A stretch of DNA of 64,000 nucleotides from Gibbsiella quercinecans (GCF_002291425.1 NZ_CP014136.1:1364001-1428000); one strand, 5' to 3'. Positions 20,601-29,696 are shown, counted from the stretch's first letter. Numbers and translations: made by a program. The notes: generated by a model not told the origin, from the sequence alone.

Positions 20601-21072
20601 TTTCCTGGGCGTTCTGCAGATCGTCAAGCATCTGGTAGAGCCGGCTTTCCAACTGGCGTAGTGAAAGCGGCTGCAGCTCCGCGCGCATCGCCGCCGCATT
20701 CTGCTGCGCTTTCACGTCTTCCAGATCCTGCATCACCTGGCGCAGCTTGGCCGGCGCCTGTTGGACCTGCTGTTTCAACTGGGCCGAATCCTGCTTCACC
20801 CGCTCAATCGCATCCAGCAATACCAGCGTGCGGTTGAGATCCTGCTGCTCAAGCCGGTTTATCTGCGTCAGGTTTTTTTGCTTATTCAGCGCATCCAACT
20901 GGGCCTGCACTTCGCCGCGCGCCGGCAGATCATAGCTTAGCGCCGCCCACGCGGGAGTGAACCACAAGGCAAGAAAAAGCGGCATGATAAACAAAAGAAC
21001 GGTACGTAAAGCCCTCGTCATGGAGGGACGCCGCACCGAAGAAGAGAAACGGCTGACTGACCTGCAACGCAT
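17683..21072 (-). CDS. mscK: MscK (KefA), potassium-dependent mechanosensitive channel
   Basis: Large MscS-type channel that relieves hypo-osmotic stress in the inner membrane. The protein is about 1,129 residues from the ATG at 21072. A TTG at 21090 and an ATG at 21021 are alternative starts, none with a strong ribosome site. A signal sequence ends near AWA. A long periplasmic coiled-coil region, rich in Q and L, covers about residues 30-480; about 11 membrane segments follow. The MscS pore and beta domain lie near the C-terminus (LSVGLGFGLQEIFANFVSG, then FERPVRIGDT). E. coli MscK has 1,120 residues. Confidence 0.95.
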   Translation of the reverse strand: MRCRSVSRFSSSVRRPSMTRALRTVLLFIMPLFLALWFTPAWAALSYDLPARGEVQAQLDALNKQKNLTQINRLEQQDLNRTLVLLDAIERVKQDSAQLKQQVQQAPAKLRQVMQDLEDVKAQQNAAAMRAELQPLSLRQLESRLYQMLDDLQNAQENLSAYNSQLISLQTQPERVQSSMYSLSQRLQTIRNLLNGQTPGQATLRTTQQVMYNTEQALLSTQLELQRKSLEANTTLQDLLQKQRDYTNGQIDRLDRTVQVLQSVVNSKRLTLSEKTAKEAQNPADATDIQHDQLVSRELDVNRQLSQRLIAATQESNTLFQQNIQVRNWLDRGLQSERNLKEQIQMLKGSLVLSRILYQQQQNLPPASLVTDMTNRIADLRLEQFELNQQRDDLFKGDDFVNKLLVDNKESANSDVVDALDEIVEMRRELLDQLNKQLSNQLALAINLQVNQQQLSGIYDSLQETLTQQIFWVNSNRPIDLAWLKALPGAINDQLASLHIAFDGRKMLAGGLNALVFLVPLLILIGLLRWRYRQIDAHLQQLANDVGQLKRDGQLHTPKAIALTLLKVVPGCGLLLGAGYWCYRAEMSISDFLWALSQHESLFWLVFSFSFRMLSPGGIAERHFNIAGALCAHYRRQVLRLGLALQPLIFWTVLGEKAPLRLVEDVIGQVVIILTLALLAVLVFPMCRDSWREKGSHAVRLVLVTAIAATPLILLGLMFAGYFYTTLRLADRWIDSLYLFFLWNIVYLSALRGLSVAARRLAYRRAIARRQNLVKEGAEGSEPVEEPPLALDQINQQSLRLTTMVLFMVFATALYAIWSDLVTVIAYLDSISLWHYSSVIAGSNMPQTVTLGNLLVAILAIIVAYVMTRNLPGLLEVLVLSRLQLRQGASYAITTVLTYLITAVGAVAALGSLGVSWDKLQWLVAALSVGLGFGLQEIFANFVSGLIILFERPVRIGDTITIGSFSGTVSRIRIRATTITDFDRKEVIIPNKAFVTERLINWSLSDTITRVIISVGVAYGSDLEKVKSVLLQAAHDNPRVMADPEPQVFFLNFGASTLDHELRLYVRELRDRSYTVDELNRAIDRLCRENDIDIAFNQLEVYLHNPQGKEVQEVKRVLKGGPDEQPATA

Positions 21073-21193
21073 GATGTAATATCTGTCCAACAGAGGAAGC
21101 TAAAGGGTAGCACGCGGGCTGGTGGAGCAAAAAGGGGAAAACGTTGCAGAGAATGTCAAGGTCGGTTGGCCCTGGCGTGAAACCGCCCGCCGG

Positions 21194-21877
21194 CTAAGAG
21201 TGTGGGCAATCGAGGTGTTGGCGCGCTGGCCCCTGTTCGCCGAATTTAAGCCGCAGCGTTGGGCAAAACTGCACCATTTCAATAAAGGTATCCACCAGCA
21301 TTTCTGCCTCGGCCTTTAAATCAAAGCTCTCCGACATAAATAGCCAGTTTTCCATTAGGCCGGTAATATAAGCCCGCAAAATAATTGCAGCGCGCCGGGT
21401 ATCAAGATCATTCGGCAGTTGCCCATGCAGTATAATATTGCGCAACCGCGTTTCGATACGCTCATAGCCAGCGAGATGAAGCACCTTGCGCGCTTCATAA
21501 AGCGGCACCATTTCGCCGACGAACTCGCATTTATGGAATACAATTTCCAGCAGGGCCCGGCGGCGCTGGTCATCCACCGCCGATGAAAGAACCTGTATCA
21601 GCACTTCGCGTAAAATACGCAGTGGATTATCAGGGTACTTTGCCCGATACTCTAGTTCTAAGTCGTCTATTATCGACTCAGATATTTCCCAGACCTCATT
21701 AAACAGGTCTACTTTATTTTTGAAGTGCCAATAAATGGCGCCCCGAGTCACCCCAGCCGCGGTGGCAATATCGGCAAGCGACGTGGAGGAAACACCACGT
21801 TCAGAGAATTCTTTCACCGCAGCATCTAAAATATGCTGTCGGGTTTCCAGAGCCTGCTGTTTGGTTTTTCGTGCCAT
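21194..21877 (-). CDS. acrR: AcrR, TetR-family repressor of acrAB
   Basis: Represses acrAB and itself; ligands such as dyes and drugs release it. 227 residues (E. coli 215). The N-terminal helix-turn-helix includes [32 protein letters not shown] (residues 23 to 54 approx.), typical of TetR proteins. The remainder is the helical ligand domain. Divergent from acrA, with the operator palindrome 29 bases upstream of its start. Confidence 0.97.
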   Translation of the reverse strand: MARKTKQQALETRQHILDAAVKEFSERGVSSTSLADIATAAGVTRGAIYWHFKNKVDLFNEVWEISESIIDDLELEYRAKYPDNPLRILREVLIQVLSSAVDDQRRRALLEIVFHKCEFVGEMVPLYEARKVLHLAGYERIETRLRNIILHGQLPNDLDTRRAAIILRAYITGLMENWLFMSESFDLKAEAEMLVDTFIEMVQFCPTLRLKFGEQGPARQHLDCPHS

Positions 21878-21905
21878 AGCGTTGCTTTTTCGGGGAAGCG
21901 TGATT

Positions 21906-21929
21906 TACATACATTTGCGAATGTATGTA
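21906..21929. promoter_or_regulatory. AcrR operator
   Basis: A 24-base palindrome, TACATACATT-TGCG-AATGTATGTA, with perfect 10-base arms in the acrR-acrA intergenic region. It is nearly identical to the E. coli AcrR operator. Its position allows control of both divergent genes. Confidence 0.92.
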
Positions 21930-22019
21930 CCATAGCACGCACATATAATTAACGCAGCAATGGGTTTAAAAGCTTGTGATCCATTGATCATTTTGAAATC
22001 GGACACTTGAGGTTTTTAT

Positions 22020-23201
22020 ATGAACAAAAACAGAGGGTTAACGCCTCTGGCGGCAGTTCTGATGCTTTCAGGCAGCTTAGTGCTAACAGGATGTAACGAT
22101 CAAGGAACCCAACAGCAAAGCGCCGCGGCTCAAGCGCCCGAAGTGGGGGTGGTTACCTTGAAGAGCCAACCACTTAATATGACTACCGATCTTCCAGGCC
22201 GTACCGCTGCGTATCGTGTCGCTGAAGTTCGCCCACAGGTCAGCGGAATTATTCTCAAGCGTAACTTCGTTGAAGGCAGTGATATAAAAGCCGGTGAATC
22301 GCTGTATCAAATCGATCCCGCGACCTATCAGGCAACCTATGACAGCGCCAAAGGCGATTTAGCCAAAGCAGAAGCCGCTGCCGCCTTCGCCCGCCAAACG
22401 CTCAACCGTTATAAACCCTTGCTGGGCACCAATTACATCAGTAAACAAGACTACGATGATGCAACCTCCACCCTGCAACAGGCCAATGCGGCAGTCATCG
22501 CCGCCAAAGCCGCAGTGGAAACGGCACGCATCAACCTGGCTTATACCAAAGTCACCTCGCCGATTTCAGGCCGCATCGGTAAATCCGCGGTTACCGAGGG
22601 CGCACTGGTGACCAGCGCGCAAACCACCGCATTGGCAACCGTGCAACAATTAAACCCTATGTATGTCGACGTTACCCAGTCCAGTAACGATTTTCTGCGG
22701 CTGAAGCAGGAACTGGCCAACGGTTCGCTTAAGCAGGAAAACGGCAAAGCGCGGGTGAAACTGCTGCTTGAAAATGGCCAGGAATACGATCAGGAAGGTT
22801 CACTGGAATTCTCTGACGTGACCGTCGATGAAACTACCGGTTCCATCACTATTCGCGCGGTGTTCCCGAACCCGAACGATACTTTGTTGCCAGGCATGTT
22901 TGTTCGCGCCCGCTTGGATGAAGGCGTGCGTGACAACGCGCTGCTGGTGCCGCAGCAAGGCATAACGCGTAACCCGCGTGGCCAGGCGACCGCATTGGTG
23001 GTTGGCGCTGACAACAAAGTTGAGTTGCGTACCCTGCAGGCCGATCAGGCCATTGGCGATAAATGGCTGGTTACAGACGGCCTGAAATCCGGCGATCGCG
23101 TGATCGTCACGGGGCTGATGAAAGTCAAGCAGGGTGTTCAGGTCAACGCACAAGAAGTCGACACTCAGGCGCAGCCGCAGACCGAAGCGCAGAAGTCATA
23201 A
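22020..23201 (+). CDS. acrA: AcrA, periplasmic adaptor of the AcrAB-TolC pump
   Basis: Lipoprotein membrane-fusion subunit bridging AcrB and TolC. A signal peptide with lipobox LTGC (Cys25) starts the 393-residue protein (E. coli 397). The biotinyl-lipoyl halves flank an alpha-hairpin (about residues 100-170), and beta-barrel and membrane-proximal domains follow. Start supported by GAGG upstream. An 18-base gap separates it from acrB, so the two form one operon under AcrR; no tolC is present locally. Confidence 0.98.
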   Translation: MNKNRGLTPLAAVLMLSGSLVLTGCNDQGTQQQSAAAQAPEVGVVTLKSQPLNMTTDLPGRTAAYRVAEVRPQVSGIILKRNFVEGSDIKAGESLYQIDPATYQATYDSAKGDLAKAEAAAAFARQTLNRYKPLLGTNYISKQDYDDATSTLQQANAAVIAAKAAVETARINLAYTKVTSPISGRIGKSAVTEGALVTSAQTTALATVQQLNPMYVDVTQSSNDFLRLKQELANGSLKQENGKARVKLLLENGQEYDQEGSLEFSDVTVDETTGSITIRAVFPNPNDTLLPGMFVRARLDEGVRDNALLVPQQGITRNPRGQATALVVGADNKVELRTLQADQAIGDKWLVTDGLKSGDRVIVTGLMKVKQGVQVNAQEVDTQAQPQTEAQKS

Positions 23202-23218
23202 AAAGGAGCCGGTAATAC

Positions 23219-26200
23219 ATGGCTAAGTTCTTTATAGATCGCCCGATTTTCGCCTGGGTAATCGCCATCATTATTATGTTGGCGGGGGTGCTTGCGATAC
23301 TGAAACTGCCTATCGCACAGTACCCTACCATTGCGCCACCGGCGATAAGTATATCCGCAACTTATCCCGGCGCTGATGCTACCACGGTGCAAAATACCGT
23401 CACGCAGGTTATCGAACAGAACATGAACGGTATCGATAACCTGATGTATATGTCCTCCACCAGCGACTCCTCCGGGAGCGTAAAAATCACCCTGACGTTT
23501 AATTCAGGCACCGATCCCGACATCGCACAGGTGCAGGTACAGAACAAACTGTCACTGGCAACCGCCTTGCTGCCGCAAGAAGTGCAACAACAGGGCCTGC
23601 AGGTTGAGAAATCCAGCAGCAGCTTCCTGATGGTTGCGGGCTTCATCTCCGACGATCCGACCATGACCCAGGACGATATCGCCGACTATGTGGCTTCAAA
23701 CGTCAAAGACCCACTCAGCCGCTCACCGGGCGTGGGTGAAGTTCAGCTGTTTGGCGCGCAGTACGCCATGCGTGTCTGGCTCGATCCGAACAAACTGAAT
23801 AAATACCAACTCACCACGGCAGACGTGACGGCGGCCATCACGGAGCAAAACAGCCAGATCGCCGCGGGCCAGTTGGGCGGTATGCCGCCGGTACCGGGGC
23901 AACAGCTTAACGCGTCGATCATCGCGCAAACCCGCCTGACCTCACCGGAGGAGTTTGGCAATATCCTGTTGATGGTGAACAGCGACGGTTCGCAGGTGCG
24001 GCTGAAAGACGTGGCACGCATTGAGCGCGGCGGTGAAAACTACGCCGTAACCGCACGTTATAACGGCAAACCGGCTTCCGGTTTGGGGGTTAAACTGGCG
24101 ACCGGCGCCAACGCGCTGAATACCGCCGCCGCGGTGAAGGCCGAACTGGCGAAGCTGCAACCCTTTTTCCCACAGGGCATGCACGTCGTTTACCCTTACG
24201 ACACTACCCCGTTTGTGAAGATCTCCATCAACGAAGTCGTGAAAACGCTGTTTGAAGCGATCGTGCTGGTCTTCCTGGTGATGTATCTGTTCCTGCAAAA
24301 CTTCCGGGCAACGTTGATCCCAACGATTGCCGTACCGGTCGTGCTGCTCGGGACCTTTGCCATCCTGGCCGCCTTTGGCTTCTCAATCAACACCCTAACG
24401 ATGTTCGGTATGGTGCTGGCGATAGGCTTGCTGGTGGATGACGCCATCGTGGTGGTGGAAAACGTCGAGCGCGTCATGGCCGAAGAGGGCCTGCCGCCGA
24501 AAGAAGCCACCAAGAAATCAATGGGGCAAATTCAGGGCGCATTGGTTGGCATCGCGATGGTGTTGTCGGCGGTATTCGTGCCGATGGCCTTCTTCGGCGG
24601 CTCCACCGGTGCCATCTACCGCCAGTTCTCAATCACCATTGTTTCGGCGATGGCGTTGTCGGTGCTGGTGGCATTGATCCTGACGCCGGCGTTATGTGCC
24701 ACCATGCTCAAACCGATCGCCAAAGGCGATCACGGCGCGAAAACCGGCTTCTTCGGCTGGTTCAACCGCCTGTTTGATAAGAGCACACACCACTACACCG
24801 ACAGCGTGGGCAGCATTCTGCGCAGCACCGGGCGCTATCTGCTGCTTTATCTGCTGATCGTGGTTGGCATGGCGGTGCTGTTCCTGCGCCTGCCCTCTTC
24901 ATTCCTGCCGGATGAAGACCAGGGGATGTTGCTGACCATGGTGCAGTTGCCGTCCGGCGCCACGGAAGAACGTACCTCGAAAGTGCTGCAGGAAGTCACC
25001 GATTACTTCCTGACCAAAGAAAAAGACAACGTGAACTCGGTGTTTACCGTTGCCGGTTTCGGCTTTAACGGTAATGGCCAGAACAACGGCCTGTCGTTCG
25101 TCAGCCTGAAAGACTGGAGCGAACGCCCCGGTGAAGAAAACAAGGTTGATGCGATCGCCGGCCGCGCGATGGCCGCTTTCTCACAGATCAAAGACGGTAT
25201 GGTGTTCCCCTTCAACCTGCCGGCGATTATCGAGCTGGGTACCGCCACCGGCTTTGACTTTGAGCTGATCGATCAGGGCGGCCTGGGGCATGAGAAACTG
25301 ACCGAAGCGCGTAACCAACTGCTGGGCATGGCGGCGCAACACCCGGATATGCTGGTGGGTATGCGCCCGAACGGTCTTGAAGATACGCCGCAGTTCAAAC
25401 TGATCATCGATCAGGAAAAAGCCAAGGCGTTAGGCGTTAGCTTATCAACCATCAATACCACGCTGAGCACCGCGCTGGGGGGTTCTTACGTTAACGACTT
25501 TATCGACCGCGGCCGTGTGAAGAAAGTGTATGTTCAGGCCGACGCGCCGTTCCGTATGCTGCCGGAAGATATCAATAACTGGTATGTGCGCGGCACAAGT
25601 GGCCAGATGGTTCCGTTCTCCGCCTTCTCATCGGCGAAGTGGGAATACGGCTCACCGCGTCTGGAACGTTATAACGGCCTGCCGGCAATGGAAATCCTCG
25701 GCCAGGCGGCACCGGGCAAGAGCTCGGGTGAAGCCATGGCGTTGATGGAAGAGCTGGCGGCCAAGCTGCCATCCGGCATTGGCTTTGACTGGACCGGTAT
25801 GTCTTATCAGGAACGGTTGTCCGGCAACCAGGCGCCATCGCTGTACGCCATCTCGATTCTGGTGGTGTTCCTTTGTCTGGCGGCGCTGTATGAAAGCTGG
25901 TCGATTCCGTTCTCGGTTATGCTGGTGTTGCCGCTGGGGGTTATCGGCGCGCTGCTGGCCGCCACGATGCGTGGCCTGAGTAACGACGTTTACTTCCAGG
26001 TGGGTCTGCTGACAACCATTGGGCTATCGGCGAAGAACGCGATACTGATCGTGGAATTCGCCAAGGATCTGATGGAGAAAGAAGGGAAAGGCTTGATCGA
26101 AGCCACGCTGCAAGCTGTTCGCATGCGTTTGCGCCCTATTCTGATGACCTCGCTGGCGTTCATCCTTGGTGTACTGCCTTTGGTTATCAGCACCGGCGCA

Positions 26201-26365
26201 GGCTCCGGCGCACAGAATGCGGTAGGTACTGGCGTAATGGGCGGTATGGTTACCGCAACCGTGCTGGCGATCTTCTTCGTGCCCGTGTTCTTCGTGGTGG
26301 TTCGCCGCCGTTTCTCCAGGAAATCGGAAGACGTGGAGCATAGCCACCCGGTTGAGCACCACTAA
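23219..26365 (+). CDS. acrB: AcrB, RND multidrug efflux transporter
   Basis: Proton-driven inner-membrane trimer that exports drugs, bile salts and dyes with AcrA and TolC. 1,048 residues (E. coli 1,049). Begins [18 protein letters not shown]. Contains the proton-relay aspartates in [18 protein letters not shown] (near residue 407) in TM4, the large periplasmic porter loops, and the second-half [23 protein letters not shown] segment with the relay Lys near residue 940. AAAAGGAG precedes the ATG. Followed by a terminator. Confidence 0.98.
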   Translation: MAKFFIDRPIFAWVIAIIIMLAGVLAILKLPIAQYPTIAPPAISISATYPGADATTVQNTVTQVIEQNMNGIDNLMYMSSTSDSSGSVKITLTFNSGTDPDIAQVQVQNKLSLATALLPQEVQQQGLQVEKSSSSFLMVAGFISDDPTMTQDDIADYVASNVKDPLSRSPGVGEVQLFGAQYAMRVWLDPNKLNKYQLTTADVTAAITEQNSQIAAGQLGGMPPVPGQQLNASIIAQTRLTSPEEFGNILLMVNSDGSQVRLKDVARIERGGENYAVTARYNGKPASGLGVKLATGANALNTAAAVKAELAKLQPFFPQGMHVVYPYDTTPFVKISINEVVKTLFEAIVLVFLVMYLFLQNFRATLIPTIAVPVVLLGTFAILAAFGFSINTLTMFGMVLAIGLLVDDAIVVVENVERVMAEEGLPPKEATKKSMGQIQGALVGIAMVLSAVFVPMAFFGGSTGAIYRQFSITIVSAMALSVLVALILTPALCATMLKPIAKGDHGAKTGFFGWFNRLFDKSTHHYTDSVGSILRSTGRYLLLYLLIVVGMAVLFLRLPSSFLPDEDQGMLLTMVQLPSGATEERTSKVLQEVTDYFLTKEKDNVNSVFTVAGFGFNGNGQNNGLSFVSLKDWSERPGEENKVDAIAGRAMAAFSQIKDGMVFPFNLPAIIELGTATGFDFELIDQGGLGHEKLTEARNQLLGMAAQHPDMLVGMRPNGLEDTPQFKLIIDQEKAKALGVSLSTINTTLSTALGGSYVNDFIDRGRVKKVYVQADAPFRMLPEDINNWYVRGTSGQMVPFSAFSSAKWEYGSPRLERYNGLPAMEILGQAAPGKSSGEAMALMEELAAKLPSGIGFDWTGMSYQERLSGNQAPSLYAISILVVFLCLAALYESWSIPFSVMLVLPLGVIGALLAATMRGLSNDVYFQVGLLTTIGLSAKNAILIVEFAKDLMEKEGKGLIEATLQAVRMRLRPILMTSLAFILGVLPLVISTGAGSGAQNAVGTGVMGGMVTATVLAIFFVPVFFVVVRRRFSRKSEDVEHSHPVEHH

Positions 26366-26384
26366 GCGAATAGTTTTTTTAAAC

Positions 26385-26412
26385 AAAGGCCGCAAATGCG
26401 GCCTTTTCTTTT
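26385..26412 (+). terminator. Terminator of acrAB
   Basis: Stem GGCCGC (26388-26393), loop AAAT, GCGGCC (26398-26403), extended by AAA/TTT and followed by TTTTCTTTT. Confidence 0.88.
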
Positions 26413-26469
26413 GTCTGCGCCGCAGACGCCAACCCAGCCTACTCACGTTGACCCCCCTCCATTTTCTGG

Positions 26470-26517
26470 TTGATCCGCGGCCGTTCACAGCGCATAATAA
26501 TGTTATAGTATAACATC
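26470..26517 (+). promoter_or_regulatory. Promoter and Zur box of rpmE2-rpmJ2
   Basis: A perfect palindrome ATGTTATA-G-TATAACAT at 26500-26516 matches the enterobacterial Zur operator core (TGTTATAnTATAACA). Just upstream are TTGATC (26470-26475), a 17-base spacer and CATAAT (26493-26498), a plausible sigma-70 promoter. Zinc-bound Zur would cover the start-site region and shut off the type B ribosomal proteins. Confidence 0.85.
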
Positions 26518-26532
26518 ACATTGAGACCAACC

Positions 26533-26787
26533 ATGAAACAAGGAATTCATCCACAGTACCGCACCGTGGTTTTTCATGACCTGAGTGCCGATACCTACTT
26601 CAAAGTGGGTTCTACCATCAAGACCGACCGCACCATTGAACTGGACGGCGAAAGCCTGCCGTACGTCACCATTGATGTCTCTTCCGCTTCCCATCCGTAT
26701 TACACCGGCAAGCAGAAAGAGTTTTCCAAAGAAGGCAGCACCGCACGCTTCCAGCAGCGTTTCGGCCGTTTCATCAGCCGTAAGTAA
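26533..26787 (+). CDS. rpmE2: RpmE2 (YkgM), zinc-independent ribosomal protein L31 type B
   Basis: Alternative 50S protein that replaces zinc-containing L31 during zinc starvation and frees zinc. 84 residues (E. coli 87), starting [16 protein letters not shown]. There is no cysteine at all, so the CxxC zinc site is lost. The family motif [10 protein letters not shown] lies near residue 52. A TTG 12 bases upstream is in frame, but ATG fits the family. It follows a Zur box and is 11 bases ahead of rpmJ2. Confidence 0.96.
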   Translation: MKQGIHPQYRTVVFHDLSADTYFKVGSTIKTDRTIELDGESLPYVTIDVSSASHPYYTGKQKEFSKEGSTARFQQRFGRFISRK

Positions 26788-26798
26788 GGGGATTTACC

Positions 26799-26939
26799 AT
26801 GCAGGTTTTAAGCTCATTGCGTTCAGCAAAAAATCGTCACCCGGATTGCAAGATTGTGCGCCGCCGCGGCCGCATTTATGTGATCTGCAAATCCAACCCA
26901 CGTTTTAAAGCGGTGCAAGGGCGCAAGAAAAAACGCTGA
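26799..26939 (+). CDS. rpmJ2: RpmJ2 (YkgO), zinc-independent ribosomal protein L36 type B
   Basis: A 46-residue protein beginning [20 protein letters not shown] and ending [11 protein letters not shown], very close to E. coli YkgO. It keeps only two cysteines (C17 and C30) of the ligand set in zinc-binding L36. An AAGGGGA-type ribosome site precedes the ATG. Co-transcribed with rpmE2 from the Zur-controlled promoter, with a strong terminator after it. Confidence 0.95.
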   Translation: MQVLSSLRSAKNRHPDCKIVRRRGRIYVICKSNPRFKAVQGRKKKR

Positions 26940-26956
26940 TTTGCCGTGACCATTCG

Positions 26957-26989
26957 AAAAAGCCCGTTGTTGATGCAACGGGCTTTTTT
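26957..26989 (+). terminator. Terminator of rpmE2-rpmJ2
   Basis: Stem GCCCGTTG (26962-26969) with CAACGGGC (26976-26983), 6-base loop, A5 before and T6 after; usable on both strands. Confidence 0.9.
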
Positions 26990-27007
26990 GTGCAGAAAAA
27001 ATCATGA

Positions 27008-27034
27008 AATAACCGCCCTGTTGGCAGGGCGGTT
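27008..27034 (-). terminator. Terminator of the zinc/metal ABC operon
   Basis: A perfect 10-bp stem, AACCGCCCTG (27011-27020) with CAGGGCGGTT (27025-27034), loop of 4. It lies just beyond the stop of the binding-protein gene on the minus strand; the T run appears a few bases later. Confidence 0.75.
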
Positions 27035-27039
27035 AGGCT

Positions 27040-27918
27040 TTACTTCATACTGGCGGCAATGGTTTCAACATTGTGCTTGAAGGCCTGAACATAGGTTGCC
27101 GCTGGGCCTTCGGGTTTAGACAACGCTTCCGGATACAGTTCGCCGCCGGCTTTCGCACCGGTTGCCGCTGCGATCTGTTTCACCAGGCGTGGATCGGTCT
27201 GGTTCTCGATAAAGTAGGTATGCACGTGTTCTTGTTTGATCTGTTTGATCAAACCAGCCACATCGCTGGCGCTGGCTTCAGCCTCGGTGGAGAAGCCCAC
27301 TGGCGCAAGGAAGGTGACGCCATATTCCTGCCCGAAGTAGCCAAACGCATCATGGCTGGTCAGCACTTTACGTTTTTCTTGCGGCACCGCGACAAACTGC
27401 GCCTTGGCCCAGCTATCCAGCTGTTCCAGTTGCTGTATATATTCAGAACCCCGCTGGCGGAAATAGCCGGCGTCTTGTGGATCGGCCGCAATCAGGGCGT
27501 TCATCACGTTGGTTGCGTACTGCACGCCGTTTTTCATGCTGTTCCACGCATGCGGATCGGTCACCGTTTCGCCATCTTCTTCCATTTTCCTGGAATTGAT
27601 CCCCTCGGATGTGGTGATCACTTTGCCACGGTAGCCGGAAGCGCTGACCAACCGATCTATCCAGCCTTCCATTCCCAGACCGCTGACAAACACAACATCA
27701 GCCTGCGACAGCAGCTTGCTGTCTTTCGGCGACGGTTCAAAACTGTGCGGATCGCCATCCGGGCCGACCAGCGTGGTGACCTTAACGTGCTCTCCACCCA
27801 CTTGCTTGACGATATCGCCAAGGATAGAAAAGCTGGCGACGGCATCAACGGTCTTCGCCAGCGCCAGTGAGCTCGACAACATCGCGGCAATAGCCAACGC
27901 GACGGGTAAACGTTTCAT
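27040..27918 (-). CDS. Metal ABC transporter substrate-binding protein (ZnuA/TroA type)
   Basis: Periplasmic cluster A-I binding protein for a divalent metal, probably zinc given the Zur box ahead of the operon. The ATG at 27918 (MKRLPVALAIAAML) has AAGGAG 7 bases upstream. It encodes 292 residues with a signal peptide ending ALA. Candidate ligands are H58 (GDPHSFEPSP), H123 (TDPHAWNS) and H189 (TSHDAFGYF), with an acidic residue near 260-264. The three-His pattern suits zinc. It lacks the His-rich loop of E. coli ZnuA, so it is probably a second system and not the main ZnuA. Last gene of the operon. Confidence 0.88.
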   Translation of the reverse strand: MKRLPVALAIAAMLSSSLALAKTVDAVASFSILGDIVKQVGGEHVKVTTLVGPDGDPHSFEPSPKDSKLLSQADVVFVSGLGMEGWIDRLVSASGYRGKVITTSEGINSRKMEEDGETVTDPHAWNSMKNGVQYATNVMNALIAADPQDAGYFRQRGSEYIQQLEQLDSWAKAQFVAVPQEKRKVLTSHDAFGYFGQEYGVTFLAPVGFSTEAEASASDVAGLIKQIKQEHVHTYFIENQTDPRLVKQIAAATGAKAGGELYPEALSKPEGPAATYVQAFKHNVETIAASMK

Positions 27919-27945
27919 GATTTTCTCCTTGCACATAAGCACTTC

Positions 27946-28803
27946 TCAACGACGCGCGCGGGCAAAAATCCCGCCACGCGTCCCAAACAAAACCGAGATA
28001 AAGAACACCACGCTGGCGCTGAGCACAATCGCAGGCCCCGCCGGCAATGAGGCATAGTATGACCATTCCAGCCCAACCAGGCTGGCAAGCACACCGATCC
28101 CCATCGCCACCGCCAACGTATGCGGCAGATTCTTAGCCCAAAAACGCGCGCTGGCGGCGGGCAGCATCATCAGCCCCACCGACATCAGCGTGCCAAGGAT
28201 CTGGAACCCAGCCACCAGATTGAGCACCACCAGCGCCAGAAACAGGCCGTGTACCCAGGCCAGCCAGCGCGGGGCGCTCACGCGCAAAAAATTGGCATCA
28301 AAGGATTCAATCACCAGCGCCCGGTACAACACCGCCAAGGCAATTAATGAAAAGCTGGTAATAAAGCCAACCATCAACATCGCCTGGCTATCCACCGCCA
28401 GAATCGAGCCGAACAGCACGTGCAGCAGATCAACGCTTGAGCCGCGCAGTGACACCAGGGTGACCCCCAACGCCAGCGAGCCAAGATAAAAGCCGGCAAA
28501 GCTGGCATCTTCTTTGAGCGGCGTGCGGCGGCTGACCAGGCCCGAGAGCATGGCCACCGCCAGGCCGGCAATAAAACCGCCCACGCCCATCGCCACCAGA
28601 GACATGCCGGAAATCAGATAGCCGATAGCCGCCCCCGGCAAGACCGCATGCGACAACGCATCACCCACCAGACTCATGCGCCGCAGCAACAGGAACACGC
28701 CCAGCGGCGCCGTGCTAAGCGACAGCGCCAGGCAAGCCACCAATGCGCGGCGCATAAAACCGAAGGAAGCAAAGGGATCAACCAATAAATGCAGCCACAT
28801 CAT
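27946..28803 (-). CDS. Metal ABC transporter permease (ZnuB/MntB type)
   Basis: Inner-membrane channel of the ABC-3 family. From the ATGATG at 28803 it encodes 285 residues with about 8-9 hydrophobic segments. The family hallmark LLLRRMSLVGDALSHAVLPGAAIGYL lies near residues 37-62, shown here only in part. The start overlaps the ATPase stop (ATGA type), so translation is coupled. It ends 27 bases before the binding-protein gene. Confidence 0.92.
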   Translation of the reverse strand: MMWLHLLVDPFASFGFMRRALVACLALSLSTAPLGVFLLLRRMSLVGDALSHAVLPGAAIGYLISGMSLVAMGVGGFIAGLAVAMLSGLVSRRTPLKEDASFAGFYLGSLALGVTLVSLRGSSVDLLHVLFGSILAVDSQAMLMVGFITSFSLIALAVLYRALVIESFDANFLRVSAPRWLAWVHGLFLALVVLNLVAGFQILGTLMSVGLMMLPAASARFWAKNLPHTLAVAMGIGVLASLVGLEWSYYASLPAGPAIVLSASVVFFISVLFGTRGGIFARARR

Positions 28804-29510
28804 TGCGCCACCGCCATTTGGCACACCGGCGCCGTTGCCACATTCAAGCCCGGAATATGCTGCAGCACATGATCGGCGCCCCCCCAGTGGCAGCAATCCG
28901 GCGTTAACAGCAGCGCCAGCGGGAAGTGGTCAGCCACCATCGCCATGTCATGCAACACGGCGATAATCGTTTTCCCCTGCTGGTGCAGTTGGGCGATAAC
29001 CTGTAGCAATAGCTGGATCGTCGCGCTATCAATGCCGGTGAAAGGTTCATCAAGCAGGATTAACGGGGCCTGCTGTACCAATAAGCGGGCAAACAACACC
29101 CGCTGCAGTTGGCCGCCGGAAAGTTCCCCCACCGGCGAACGCACCATCGCCCCCATGCCCACGTTATCCAGCGCCGCGTGGATCTGCCGGACGGAGTCTT
29201 TGCTCAGCCGGCCAAACATGCCGCTCTGGTGCCAGCACCCCATGGCGACCAGATCGCTCACCAGCATCGGGAACTGGCGATCCAACTCTGCTTGCTGCGG
29301 CAGATAGGCCAGGTGGGTTTTCTGCCGGGGGAAAATCAGGCGCCCGCCCTGCAACGGCTGTAGTCCGGCCAAGGTTTTTAATAATGTGGATTTGCCAGTG
29401 CCGTTGGCGCCGACGACCGCCGTTAGCGAACCGCGCGCGAAACAACCGCTGAGTGCGGGGAATAAAACCTGGCCGCCGTAACCGATCTCGGCCTGTTGCA
29501 GTTGTATCAT
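28800..29510 (-). CDS. Metal ABC transporter ATP-binding protein (ZnuC type)
   Basis: Cytosolic ATPase of the importer. The ATG at 29510 (MIQLQQAEIGYGG) gives 236 residues. Walker A is GANGTGKST (about 34-42), the Q loop LAYLPQQAELDRQF is near 75-88, the ABC signature is LSGGQLQRVLFARLL near 134, and Walker B ends LILLDEPF. Its start overlaps the stop of a 37-residue ORF by ATGA, and its stop overlaps the permease start, so the operon is tightly packed. Confidence 0.92.
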   Translation of the reverse strand: MIQLQQAEIGYGGQVLFPALSGCFARGSLTAVVGANGTGKSTLLKTLAGLQPLQGGRLIFPRQKTHLAYLPQQAELDRQFPMLVSDLVAMGCWHQSGMFGRLSKDSVRQIHAALDNVGMGAMVRSPVGELSGGQLQRVLFARLLVQQAPLILLDEPFTGIDSATIQLLLQVIAQLHQQGKTIIAVLHDMAMVADHFPLALLLTPDCCHWGGADHVLQHIPGLNVATAPVCQMAVAQ

Positions 29511-29620
29511 GGTAACTGCACCGCCCAGGCAATCGCTAACCAGAGCAACACCAGAAAGAGAGCCGCAACGCCGCAGCGCAACGCGGCAGAAGCAGTAAAG
29601 AGTGTTTTCAAACAGAACAT
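29507..29620 (-). CDS. Candidate 37-residue membrane protein at the head of the metal ABC operon
   Basis: An open frame beginning MFCLKTLFTASAALRCG and continuing as a strongly hydrophobic stretch (residues 17-34, LFLVLLWLAIAW core), ending QLP. Its TGA overlaps the ATG of the ATPase gene. The ATG at 29620 has only a weak GGGTACGG upstream; in-frame ATGs at 29638 and 29653 are alternatives. I do not recognise a family. It may be a single-pass accessory subunit, or only a leader ORF that couples translation. Confidence 0.4.
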   Translation of the reverse strand: MFCLKTLFTASAALRCGVAALFLVLLWLAIAWAVQLP

Positions 29621-29653
29621 AACCGTACCCAGTAACATAAACCAAGCGTGCAT

Positions 29654-29696
29654 ATTGTTACTATATAACATCACAGTATTAATCACGAGTTCAAGC
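29654..29696 (-). promoter_or_regulatory. Zur-like box and promoter of the metal ABC operon
   Basis: On the plus strand TGTTACTATATAACA (29655-29669) matches the Zur core in 12 of 14 defined positions, with intact TGTTA/TAACA half-sites. On the minus strand TTGAAC, an 18-base spacer and TGTTAT form a plausible promoter whose -10 lies inside the box. It precedes the small ORF and the ABC genes. Confidence 0.7.
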
